Assembly (NCBI GenBank): GCA_016710335.1
Contig: JADJXQ010000002.1
Location: forward strand, 62,001 to 126,000
Direction: 5' to 3'
DNA: 64,000 nucleotides
From: Rhodospirillales bacterium
Lineage (GTDB): Bacteria > Pseudomonadota > Alphaproteobacteria > Rhodospirillales > Defluviicoccaceae
Shown: positions 42,497 through 52,008 of the stretch, piece by piece
Numbering within the stretch: position 1 is the stretch's first letter
Layout: each line of letters begins with the position of its first letter
Position numbers and translations under genes: made by a program
Notes under the pieces: generated by a model
Seen by the model: the letters and a program-made list of their open reading frames with translations, nothing else
Database searches by the model: none
What the model was told of the DNA's origin: nothing

Positions 42497-43721
42497 TCAC
42501 CCGGTCGGCGTGAGGACGCCCGTTTCCGGTGCGGCCACGTTGTGGTGACGGTTGAGGAAAGCCTTGATGTTGCGAACCGCTTGGCGGATACGATGGGCAT
42601 TCTCGACGAAAGCGAAGCGCACGTGGCCATCTCCGTGCTCGCCGAAGCCGAGGCCCGGCGACACCGCCACCTTGGCCTCCTGCATCAAGAGCTTGGAGAA
42701 CTCCAGGGAGCCGAGATGCCGGAATGCCGGCGGCAGCGGCGCCCATGCGAACATGGTGGCGGACGGTGACGGCACGTCCCAACCGGCGTTGTGCAACCCG
42801 GCGATCAGAATATCGCGGCGGCTCCGGTAGTGCTCGCGCATCTCCGCCACACACTCCTGCGGGCCATTGAGAGCGGCGGTGGCGGCCACTTGGATCGGCG
42901 TGAACGCGCCGTAGTCGACGTAGGATTTGACGCGGGCCAGCGCCGCGATCAGCTTGGCGTTGCCGCAGGCGAAGCCGATGCGCCAGCCCGGCATCGAGTA
43001 CGTCTTGCTCATCGAGGTGAACTCGACCGCGATGTCCTTGGCTCCGGGAATCTGCAGCATCGACGGCGGCGGACCGCCGTCGAAGTAGATCTCGGCGTAG
43101 GCCAAATCCGACAGCAACCAGATGCCGTGCTCGCGGCAGAAGGCTACGACGTCCTTGTAGAACTCCAGGCTCGCGCACTGGGTCGTCGGATTGTTGGGAT
43201 AGTTGAGCACCACTGCCGTCGGCCGCGGCACGCTGTGCTTGACCGCCCGGTCGAGCGCCCTGAGGAATTCGTCGTCCGGAGCGACGGGGATGCTGCGCAC
43301 CGCGGCGCCGGCGATGATGAACCCGAACTGGTGGATCGGATAACTCGGGTTCGGGGTCAGGATCACGTCGCCCGGCGCGGTGATGGCGCCGGCGAGATTG
43401 GCGAGCCCTTCCTTGGAGCCGATGGTGACCACTGCCTCCGTGTCCGGATCGATGGCGACGTCGAAGCGGCGGGCGTAATACGCGGCGATCGCCCGGCGTA
43501 GACCCTTGATCCCACGGGATTCGGAGTAGCGGTGGGTTCGCGGATCCCGCACGGTTTCCGAAAGCTTGTCGACGATGTGCGCCGGCGTCGCGAAATCCGG
43601 ATTGCCCATGCCGGAAATCGATGATGTCATCGCCGGCCGCGCGCGCCCGCGCCTTCATGGCGTTCACTTCCGCGAACACGTACGGGGGCAGCCGCCGAAT
43701 GGCATGGAACTCACTGGGCAT
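42497..43721 (-). pseudogene. alaC: Glutamate-pyruvate aminotransferase AlaC, one-base frameshift near the N-terminus
   Basis: A class I/II PLP aminotransferase. The main frame from MGNPDFATPAHIVDKL runs to the stop with YSESRGIKGLRRAIAAYYAR, NPSYPIHQFGFIIAGA, LSDLAYAEIYFDG and the PLP lysine in TSMSKTYSMPGWRIGF. The true N-terminus (MPSEFHAIRRLPPYVFAEVN, then GDDIIDF) lies in a different frame. Removing one base at about 43613 joins them as DIIDFGMGNPDF and gives 407 residues, like E. coli AlaC (412). The enzyme makes alanine from pyruvate and glutamate. A sequencing error is the likeliest explanation because everything else is intact. It is the first gene of the alaC-hom-recJ series. Confidence 0.9.
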
Positions 43722-43749
43722 TGGTTTTCCTCTCTAAAATCCGCACAAT

Positions 43750-44730
43750 CTACGGTGCGAGATAGATGTCTGCGCGGCCGCCTGCGCCCTCGCCGCCTGC
43801 GGCCGACGCGGCGACATCCTCGGCGCTGATCGCAATGCTGGCTTCCGGCACTCCGAGACGAGCCAACGCCCCGGCAACCGCATCGGCGCGGACACGCGCT
43901 CCCGTTTGGCCTCCCGGGCCGCCGCGCCCGATCACCCGCACGGATCCGCCGGTACGGCCGTAGCGGGCCGCTATGTCGCGCAAGGTGTCCTCCTCGCCTT
44001 CCGCGAGCCGGGAGCCGCCGTCGACAAATGAAACCGATGCCATCGGCTCTGCCACCTCAATGGATGCCGTAGCCTCCTCCGACGTTTCCCGGGCTGCCCT
44101 GAGGAACTGTTCAGCCGGCGATGGAAGCGCCGACTCGGCCGATCGCTGAGCACCGCTCGTCGGCGCTTCAACCGCAGGCAACGTGGGAGCGGGCGGCGGC
44201 GCCTCGGCCGGAGCCAGCGACGGCGTCGCCGGTACAGCCGCTATCGCCGTGTCATCCATAGACGGCGCGGAGGCCGATGTGGACGGCAGCGTCATGCCCG
44301 TGCTTCCCGCCGGCGCCGCTGCCGACCCCGCATCGGCAAGCGACGGCGGCGGAGGCGGCATGGCGGTCGGCGCGGGCGTCTCTAGAACCGGTCCCTGCAG
44401 GACGATGACGTCTCCCGAGTACCGGCGGCGCGCCCGATCCGCAACCAGCGCCTGCTCCAACTTCGCACGTTGCTCCGCCGTGCTCACCGCCGGCCGCTCC
44501 GGAACGTCGGCCAGATTGGGGAACGGCTTGCCGGCGCCCGGCACTTCGCCCGGCGGGGCGTAGGTTGCCTGCGCCTGTCCCTGTCCGCGGCCAGGCGCTG
44601 CGCCCTCGGCCGAAGACGGGCGAATCGGCCCTTGATCCGCGGTCGAATCGGGCGTCGAAGAGCAGCCGACCAGCGCCCCCGACGCGACAACACCCGCTAA
44701 AGGCCGCTGACGACGCCGCGCCCGATCCAT
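43750..44730 (-). CDS. OmpA-like lipoprotein with Pro/Ala-rich linker
   Basis: A 326-residue lipoprotein: a basic start, a hydrophobic segment, and a lipobox ending GALVGC. A long disordered Ala/Pro/Ser-rich middle (about residues 105-205) leads to a C-terminal domain. That domain (MASVSFVDGGSRLAEGEEDT, then IAARYG and VRVIGRGG) resembles the OmpA/MotB peptidoglycan-binding fold. It is probably anchored in the outer membrane and may touch peptidoglycan. It is divergent from phaC, a pairing often seen in Rhodospirillales. Confidence 0.75.
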   Translation of the reverse strand: MDRARRRQRPLAGVVASGALVGCSSTPDSTADQGPIRPSSAEGAAPGRGQGQAQATYAPPGEVPGAGKPFPNLADVPERPAVSTAEQRAKLEQALVADRARRRYSGDVIVLQGPVLETPAPTAMPPPPPSLADAGSAAAPAGSTGMTLPSTSASAPSMDDTAIAAVPATPSLAPAEAPPPAPTLPAVEAPTSGAQRSAESALPSPAEQFLRAARETSEEATASIEVAEPMASVSFVDGGSRLAEGEEDTLRDIAARYGRTGGSVRVIGRGGPGGQTGARVRADAVAGALARLGVPEASIAISAEDVAASAAGGEGAGGRADIYLAP

Positions 44731-44947
44731 CGCCGCCCTGGCCTTTCGTCGCTTGTGCCCGTCATCGTCGCCTCATTACGATTCTTCCCCCGACTCCGCC
44801 GTTCGGAGTGCCGTATCGTTCCCCTGGCGCGCCCGCCTCGCCAGTTCCGGATTGCCCGCTGCAATCGGCCCCCTTATCATAGAGACAAACGCTTGAGCGG
44901 GTCGAACCCCGCCTTGTTCGTCGTGCTGGCAGGCGGTGCAGCGTGTA

Positions 44948-44966
44948 TTGTCGCCAAGGGCGACAA
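44948..44966. promoter_or_regulatory. 8-bp perfect dyad upstream of phaC
   Basis: TTGTCGCC-AAG-GGCGACAA is a perfect inverted repeat with a 3-base centre, about 26 bases before the earlier candidate phaC start. Its position in the divergent phaC/lipoprotein spacer suits an operator or a transcription-factor site. No matching regulator is encoded nearby, and no clear -10/-35 pair could be fixed. Confidence 0.4.
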
Positions 44967-44991
44967 CCCTGGTTTGCTGCGTCCGATCATA

Positions 44992-46800
44992 ATGGATTGC
45001 ATGATGCCCGATCAACAAGGCACCACGTCCGGCGCGACCGATGTTCCCGGATTGTCGCGCTCCCTCGCAGAAGTCGGTGAGCAGACACGCCGCTTGTTGA
45101 TGGAGTGGTTGTCCGTCAACGGCGGCGATGCCCGTCAAGCGAGTCTGATGGACCCGCTCGGCGTCGCAAGTTCTTTCCTGGAACTGGCCGCCTCAATGTC
45201 ATCCCATCCGACGCGGATGGTCCGGGCGCAGCAATCCCTGTGGCAGGATTTCATGGCGCTCTGGCAGAACACCGCGCTCAGGATGATGGGCGGGTCGGTG
45301 GGGCCGATGGTGCGGCCGAACGAGAGAGACTTCCGCTTCCGAGACCTGGCGTGGGAGGACAGCCACGTCTTCAGCTACATTCTGCAATCCTATCTCCTGA
45401 CCTCCCGCTGGCTTTTGCGCACTTTCCATGACCTGGACGGCCTCGATGCGCACACCCGGGAGACGGTGGACTTCTATACCCGGCAGTTCATCAACGCGCT
45501 GTCGCCCAGCAATTTCGCAGCCACCAATCCGGAAGTGATTCGGGCGACCATCGCCACCGGCGGCGAAAATCTGCTGAACGGTCTGCGGCATCTGCTTACC
45601 GATCTGACCTCGGTCGGGTTCAACGCGGTGGTTACCACGACGCGGGCGTTCCTTCCTGGCGAAACGGTTGCCGCCACCCCCGGCAAGGTCATCTATCGCA
45701 ATGCCGTGATGGAGGTCATTCAGTACGCGCCGCGCACCGCAACCGTCACGCGCGCGCCGTTGCTGTTCGTCCCGCCGTGGAGCAACAAGTATTACCTTGT
45801 CGATCTCGGCGACGACCTGTCCTGGGTGCGCTGGGCGACCGGGCGCGGGCACACCGTGTTCGCCATCTCCTGGGCCAACCCCGACGAACACCTCGAAGAC
45901 GTGGGATTCGAGGACTACGTGCTGCACGGGCCGGTGGCCGCGCTCGACGCCATCCACAAGGCCACCGGCGAGACCGGCATCAACACCGTCGGTTACTGTC
46001 TGGGCGGCACCTTGCTGGCGGCCGCCATCGCATACCTTGCGGCGCGCGGCGATACGCGGGTCGGCAGCGCCACCTTCCTCGCAACGATGCTCGATTATGC
46101 GGAGCCCGGACCGCTCGGCGGTTACATCGATCAAGCTGCCATCGACTGGCTGGCCGACATGCGCAACGGGATTGGCCATGCCGACGCCACGAGCCTCTCC
46201 ACCATGGTCAGCCTGCTGAAGGAGAATGACCTGATCTGGTCGTTCGTCGTCAATAACTACCTCCTCGGCCACGACACGTTCCCGGCCGACCTGTTGCGCT
46301 GGAACGCCGATACCACCCGCATGCCGCCGGCGCTGCATTGCTTCTATCTCGATACCCTGTTCCGCAAAAACCAACTCATCGAGCCCGGCGGAATCACCAT
46401 TCGCGGCGAGCCTGTCGATCTCCGGTGCATCACCGTCCCCGCCTACTTCGTCGCGGCGCGGGAGGACCATATCGCGCCGTGGCAATCGGTCTTCAAGGGT
46501 GCGCGGCAGTGGCCGACTCCTGCCCGCTTCACGCTGGCCGCATCCGGCCATGTCACCGGGATCGTCAATCCTCCGGCCGCCAATAGATATTGCCACTGGA
46601 CTTCGGCCCGCCACCTGCCCTCCCAACCGGAGCACTGGCTGGCCGGCGCCGCGCAACGTCCCGGATCGTGGTGGCCTCACTGGGACGCGTGGATCAAGCG
46701 CCTTGGCAAGCACCCGCGGGTGCCGGCCCGCCAGCCTGGCGCCGGCGGCCTCGACATCCTGGATGACGCGCCAGGCACATACCTCCGCGCAACGGCCTGA
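44992..46800 (+). CDS. phaC: Class I poly(3-hydroxyalkanoate) synthase
   Basis: A PHA polymerase of 602 residues if started at ATG 44992; ATG codons at 45001 and 45004 are equally possible because no strong ribosome binding site is visible. The N-terminal domain has NERDFRFRDLAWEDSHVFSY. The catalytic Cys is in the lipase-like box NTVGYCLGGTLLAAA, the Asp in YFVAAREDHIAPWQSVFKGA, and the His in LAASGHVTGIVNPPA. The enzyme polymerises (R)-3-hydroxyacyl-CoA on granule surfaces. No phaE/phaR partner is adjacent, supporting class I. Confidence 0.95.
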   Translation: MDCMMPDQQGTTSGATDVPGLSRSLAEVGEQTRRLLMEWLSVNGGDARQASLMDPLGVASSFLELAASMSSHPTRMVRAQQSLWQDFMALWQNTALRMMGGSVGPMVRPNERDFRFRDLAWEDSHVFSYILQSYLLTSRWLLRTFHDLDGLDAHTRETVDFYTRQFINALSPSNFAATNPEVIRATIATGGENLLNGLRHLLTDLTSVGFNAVVTTTRAFLPGETVAATPGKVIYRNAVMEVIQYAPRTATVTRAPLLFVPPWSNKYYLVDLGDDLSWVRWATGRGHTVFAISWANPDEHLEDVGFEDYVLHGPVAALDAIHKATGETGINTVGYCLGGTLLAAAIAYLAARGDTRVGSATFLATMLDYAEPGPLGGYIDQAAIDWLADMRNGIGHADATSLSTMVSLLKENDLIWSFVVNNYLLGHDTFPADLLRWNADTTRMPPALHCFYLDTLFRKNQLIEPGGITIRGEPVDLRCITVPAYFVAAREDHIAPWQSVFKGARQWPTPARFTLAASGHVTGIVNPPAANRYCHWTSARHLPSQPEHWLAGAAQRPGSWWPHWDAWIKRLGKHPRVPARQPGAGGLDILDDAPGTYLRATA

Positions 46801-46821
46801 CTCCCCCTCCGCCACCCGCCT

Positions 46822-46868
46822 GCCCCGCAGGACGGGTCAGCGAAGCGTAACCCGTCATCACCCCGCGC
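46822..46868. repeat. REP-like element, left copy
   Basis: This segment contains GACGGGT and ACCCGTC (46831-46837 and 46850-46856) as a 7-bp stem around an AGCGAAGCG loop. A related copy lies at 49555-49609 on the far side of the PIG-L gene, sharing GCCCCGCAGGACGG, TCAGCGA and ATCACCCCGCGC. These match the general form of dispersed extragenic palindromes in proteobacteria. Confidence 0.6.
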
Positions 46869-47066
46869 CGCACGCACCCAAGGAAGCCCGGTGCCCTGCC
46901 CAGCCGCCGGAAGAAGCCTGGAAACTTCGGGTAGAACTAATGCTCCATTTGCGGTAAGCATCTATCATTTTAAGGTGATTGATTTTCCTCTTGAACGCTG
47001 GTAGTAGCTCCGCCCGGAAAAACACAATGGTCCGGCGAACGGATTCGGCGCGGAGGAACAATCGCC

Positions 47067-49547
47067 ATGTCTACGGGCATCTCGGCTAAACAGACGATTC
47101 TCGTCGTTGCACCCCACCCCGACGACGATCTCATCACCTCTGCGGGGATCATTCACGGCGCCGTCCTGCGCGGCGACGACGTGGTCGTGGTGTACATGAC
47201 CAACGGCGACATCGCCGGCAAGGCGCACGGTCTCGAGCGTCAGGACGAGGCGGTCAGCGGACAGGCCCGTCTCGGTGTTGCGGAACAGAAGCTGATCTTT
47301 CTCGGCTACCCGGACGCGGCGCTGCGCGAGATCCACGACAATTATCAGGATCCCAATTCCGTCTACACCTACTTCAACGGTTACTCCACCACCTACGGCG
47401 CCCGGGGTCTGGGCGGGACCGACTACCACAGCCACGTCTTCGGGACGCCGGCGAATTACAACGCGCCCAACATCGTGGCGGATCTGAAGCACGTACTCGA
47501 CACGTACCGGCCGGACCAGATCTTCACGACGGCTTTCGAAGACACCCATCCCGATCACAAGCTGACCTATGTCTTCCTGAACGAGGCGCTCGACGCGCTC
47601 GAACCCGAAGCTCCGGGCTACTACCCGGCGATGCACAAGACGCTGGTGCACGTGGAGGGAGAGACCGATTCCGGATGGGCCGAGCCCGATCCCGAGGCGC
47701 TCACGCCGGAGCCGCCCAACATGCACCTGTTGCAGGCGTTGCACTGGGCCGATCGGGCCAGCATCAACGTCGACGAACATCTGCAAGACGCGGCCTTCCT
47801 GCAGAACCTCAAGGCCAAGGCGATCGTCTCGCATGCCTCCCAGGGCGGCGAGGACCCCAATGGCTACCTGCAGTCCTTCGTCCACAAGGACGAGTTCTTC
47901 TGGGTGGAGGAGACCCGCGGCTCCAACACCCCGCCCCACGTCGAAGCCGGCCAGGACCTCACCGTCGTTCCGGGCGCAACGGTGACCCTGGATGCCGGCC
48001 GATCGTTCGATCCGGAAGGCGCCGGCCTGCAGTATGCCTGGGTCCAGGCGTCCGGCCCGGCCGTCACCCTCAACAACGCCGGATCGGCGAGGCCGACGTT
48101 CGTTGCGCCGGAGGTCGGTGCAGAGGAAGTTCTCCGGTTCGAGCTTCGGGTCAGCGACGGCCAGTACGTGAGCGCAGCGGACTCGCTCTTGGTGACGACG
48201 CTTCCGAGCGGCGGCGGCACCAACATCGCCAGCCTTGCGGAGGTCACGGCGTCATCGGAGTCGCCGTCGACCCACCAGTTGGCGGTGAAGACGATCGACG
48301 GCATCGCCGACGGATGGCCCGGTGACTACACCAAAGAGTGGGCGACCGCCGGCGGCGGCGTGGGCGCCTGGATCGAGCTGTCGTGGGATAGTCCCATGGT
48401 CATCGAAGGGGTCACGCTGTTCGACCGTCCCAACCCCGACGACCAGATCACGTCCGCGACCTTGACTTTCGGCGACGGCACCGACATCGAAATCGGCGCA
48501 CTCGTCAACGACGGCGCCGCCACCATCTTCGGTTTCAGCCCGATCACCACGGACAGCCTGCGCCTGACCATCGACGGCGTGTCCGCCTCGACCGGCAACG
48601 TGGGTCTGTCGGAGTTCGTGGTGAGCGGCAAGGAGGCGCCCGTTGTAACGCCCAACATTGCGGGACTGGCGACGGCGACGGCCTCTTCGGAGACGCCGGC
48701 CACCCAGCAACTGGCCTCCAAAGCAATCGACGGTGTGGTCGACGGGTGGCCCGGGGACTACACGAACGAGTGGGCATCGTTCAACGGCGGCGCCGGCGAG
48801 TGGCTCCAGCTCACCTGGGACCAGGACATGCTGATCGAGGACGTCACCCTGTTCGACCGGCCGAACTTGGACGATTACATCACGTCGGCGACGCTCCACT
48901 TCAGCGACGGGACCACCATCCCGGTCTCCGGCTTCGACAACGATGGCACGGCGACCGAAGTCGCCGACTTCGCGCCGATCCGAGCGTCGAGCCTGAAGGT
49001 CACGATCGACTCGGTGTCGCCCTACACCTCCAGCGCCGGCCTCGCCGAAATCATCGTCCGCGGGGAAGCGGCGCCCCTTCTGCTGACGGTTGCCGCCGCC
49101 AACGTTGCCGGCGAGGCCACCGTCAGCGCGTCGTCGGAGAATGCGTCGACATATCAACTGGCGTCCAAGGCGGTCGACGGCATGGCCGACGGATGGCCGG
49201 GCAACTACACCCACGAGTGGGCGACGGTCGGCGGCGGCGCCGGTTCGTGGATCGACTTGGCGTGGGACGAAACCATGGTCGTGGAGAAGGCTATCCTGCA
49301 CGATCGTCCCAATGCCGACGATCAGGTGCTGGCGGCGTCCCTGGTTTTCGAAGACGGCACCCGGATCGCCACCGGCGAACTCGCCAACGATGGCGCGCCG
49401 ACGCCGGTAAGTTTCGAACCAATCGCCACCACAAGCCTCCGCGTCGAGATCGACGCCGTGTCCGGCTCCACCGGCAACGTCGGCCTGTCGGAACTGGTGG
49501 TGCTGGCAACGCCGTACAGCGACTCGTCGATTCCGGAGATCGGCTGA
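47067..49547 (+). CDS. PIG-L deacetylase-domain protein with Ig/PKD-like domain and three discoidin-like repeats
   Basis: An 826-residue modular protein. Residues about 10-270 are a PIG-L/LmbE-type zinc N-deacetylase: ILVVAPHPDDDLITSAGIIH and later FEDTHPDHKL hold the metal ligands. Residues about 295-380 form an Ig/PKD-like domain (VVPGATVTLDAGRSFDPEGA). Then come three repeats of about 147 residues from about 386, 530 and 679, each with SSE, DG.DGWPG and EWAT (e.g. DGIADGWPGDYTKEW). These resemble F5/8 type C (discoidin/DUF7402) carbohydrate-binding modules. No signal peptide is apparent, which is odd for such a protein. Its substrate is unknown. Confidence 0.85.
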   Translation: MSTGISAKQTILVVAPHPDDDLITSAGIIHGAVLRGDDVVVVYMTNGDIAGKAHGLERQDEAVSGQARLGVAEQKLIFLGYPDAALREIHDNYQDPNSVYTYFNGYSTTYGARGLGGTDYHSHVFGTPANYNAPNIVADLKHVLDTYRPDQIFTTAFEDTHPDHKLTYVFLNEALDALEPEAPGYYPAMHKTLVHVEGETDSGWAEPDPEALTPEPPNMHLLQALHWADRASINVDEHLQDAAFLQNLKAKAIVSHASQGGEDPNGYLQSFVHKDEFFWVEETRGSNTPPHVEAGQDLTVVPGATVTLDAGRSFDPEGAGLQYAWVQASGPAVTLNNAGSARPTFVAPEVGAEEVLRFELRVSDGQYVSAADSLLVTTLPSGGGTNIASLAEVTASSESPSTHQLAVKTIDGIADGWPGDYTKEWATAGGGVGAWIELSWDSPMVIEGVTLFDRPNPDDQITSATLTFGDGTDIEIGALVNDGAATIFGFSPITTDSLRLTIDGVSASTGNVGLSEFVVSGKEAPVVTPNIAGLATATASSETPATQQLASKAIDGVVDGWPGDYTNEWASFNGGAGEWLQLTWDQDMLIEDVTLFDRPNLDDYITSATLHFSDGTTIPVSGFDNDGTATEVADFAPIRASSLKVTIDSVSPYTSSAGLAEIIVRGEAAPLLLTVAAANVAGEATVSASSENASTYQLASKAVDGMADGWPGNYTHEWATVGGGAGSWIDLAWDETMVVEKAILHDRPNADDQVLAASLVFEDGTRIATGELANDGAPTPVSFEPIATTSLRVEIDAVSGSTGNVGLSELVVLATPYSDSSIPEIG

Positions 49548-49554
49548 CCGACGC

Positions 49555-49609
49555 GCCCCGCAGGACGGATCAGCGACGCGCAAGCCGTCAATCCGCCATC
49601 ACCCCGCGC
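49555..49609. repeat. REP-like element, right copy
   Basis: Diverged second copy of the element at 46822-46868, with GACGG and CCGTC as stem and an extra internal segment. It sits between the convergent PIG-L and meaB genes. The two copies in direct orientation bracket the PIG-L gene. Confidence 0.55.
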
Positions 49610-49633
49610 TGCCGGCGTCGGCGCCTCGTCGCG

Positions 49634-50615
<982 letters not shown>

Positions 50616-50623
<8 letters not shown>

Positions 50624-51164
50624 CGGCGCGCCGCCGGCCAACACCCTCCGCCGCCAGATATTCCTGTCCGAGGCGGACGTAATGGGGAGCGGTCGACGCC
50701 ATGCCCTCCCATTCCTCGGCGCTCAGATCGCGAAGATGCTTGGCCGGCCGCCCCGCCCACAACTGCCCCCTGCGAATGCGCTTGCCGGGGGTGACCAGCG
50801 CCCCGGCCGCCACCATTGCTCCGCCTTCCACGACGCATGCATCCATCACGGTTGCCTGCATGCCGATGAAACAGGTGTCTTCCAGGGTGCAGGCGTGGAG
50901 CAGCGCCATGTGGCCGATGGTCACGTCGCAGCCGATGTACGTCCCGTACTTCTGGCGCGTGACATGAATTATGGTGCCGTCCTGGATGTTGGTGCGCTCG
51001 CCAATGCGGATTTCGTTGACGTCGCCGCGGATGACGCAGCCGAACCACACGTTGGTTTCGGCGCCGATGACGACGTCGCCGACCACCGCCGCAGTCGGAG
51101 CGATGAACGCAGTGTCGGCAATCTGCGGCAGGATCTGCCGGTAGGGCAGGATCAGACCCGGCAT
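50616..51164 (-). CDS. Gamma-class carbonic anhydrase-like protein
   Basis: A 182-residue left-handed beta-helix protein starting MPGLILPYRQILPQIADTAF, with GGGGAGAG upstream. Hexapeptide turns run through VVGDVVIGAETNVWFGCVIR. RTNIQDGTIIHV and DVTIGHMALLHACTLEDTCF carry the histidines that bind the metal at trimer interfaces. Family members hydrate CO2 or act as assembly factors; activity here is not proven. It precedes and overlaps meaB on the same strand. Confidence 0.92.
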
Positions 51165-51204
51165 GTGCTCTCTCCCCTTGTTGTTGACAACGTTGCCGCA
51201 GCGT

Positions 51205-51747
51205 CTACTTGATGAGCGCCACCAGTTCCCGGAACTCCGGAGTCCCCGCTTTCGCCATCCATTCGAACACCACCATCTCGGTGGTGACGAGATGCGCGCC
51301 GGCGGCTTCGAGGCGGGCGAGCGCCGCTTGATGGTTGGCGTGGGTCCGCGACGACGTGGCATCGGCGACCACAAAAACGTCGTAGCCCGCGGAGACCAGA
51401 TCATCCGCCGTCTGCAGCACGCACACGTGCGCCTCGATGCCCGCAACCACCGCCTGCCGACGTCCGAGCGCCTCCAGCCTGTCTGCGAAGAAATCCTCCC
51501 GGAGGCAGGAGAAATGCATCTTCTCCACCACGCTGTTGTCCGGCAGCAGTTCCGCCACCGGCGACACGGTGTGCCCGATGCCGCGCGGGTACTGCTCGGA
51601 GGCCAGGACCGGGACGCCCAACCGGCCGGCGGCGCGCATTAAGAGCCGCGTATTTCCGACGACCGCGTCCGGATCGGCCATGACCGGCAGCAGGCGGGAC
51701 TGAATGTCGACGATCAACAGGCACGACTCGTCGGAATTGATCAACAT
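51205..51747 (-). CDS. Isochorismatase family cysteine hydrolase
   Basis: A 180-residue hydrolase of the YcaC-like subgroup, starting at ATG 51747 after an AAGGAG site. Catalytic residues are visible as the Asp in CLLIVDIQSRLLPVM, a Lys in SVVEKMHFSC, and the Cys in VVAGIEAHVCVLQTADDL. The exact amide or ester substrate is unknown. Upstream in-frame sequence is Lys/Arg-rich and repetitive and was not included. It lies 40 bp before the carbonic anhydrase gene in the same direction. Confidence 0.9.
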   Translation of the reverse strand: MLINSDESCLLIVDIQSRLLPVMADPDAVVGNTRLLMRAAGRLGVPVLASEQYPRGIGHTVSPVAELLPDNSVVEKMHFSCLREDFFADRLEALGRRQAVVAGIEAHVCVLQTADDLVSAGYDVFVVADATSSRTHANHQAALARLEAAGAHLVTTEMVVFEWMAKAGTPEFRELVALIK

Positions 51748-52008
51748 GGACGCACTCCTTGACCGGCAGCGCTGCCGTTCTTCTTGACCGGCGACGACGC
51801 CTTTCTGTTTGACCGGCGACGCCTTCTTTTTGTCAGCGGCGACGCCTTGCGAGCGTAGACGAAACACTGCCGAGGTCCAAGGTCGCCGCGCGCATTTTTC
51901 GTCGGCGACCGCCACCGCCGTTGACTTTGAACAAGCGGCATCGCATAAAGTGCTCAAGCACTTTCGCTTGGTATCGTAGCCGAGGCCGGCATCCACACAT
52001 CGCACGCG
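51748..52008. repeat. Intergenic region with TTGACCGGC repeats
   Basis: Between the isochorismatase gene and the divergent helicase gene, the unit TTGACCGGC(G/A)(A/G)CG occurs three times at about 51760-51830, interleaved with T-rich pieces. Minus-strand frames here give short Lys/Arg-rich peptides of the type SPVKKNG, which could be a decayed small basic protein. No gene is called. Confidence 0.45.

Noticed and set aside
41184..43721. One 845-residue fused aminotransferase-homoserine dehydrogenase protein
   Set aside because: The upstream half is the wrong frame of alaC; the true hom start is GTG 42476 with its own ribosome binding site.
51741..51941. Small Lys/Arg-rich minus-strand protein
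   Set aside because: Repeat-driven composition, overlaps the isochorismatase start, and no conserved pattern recognised.
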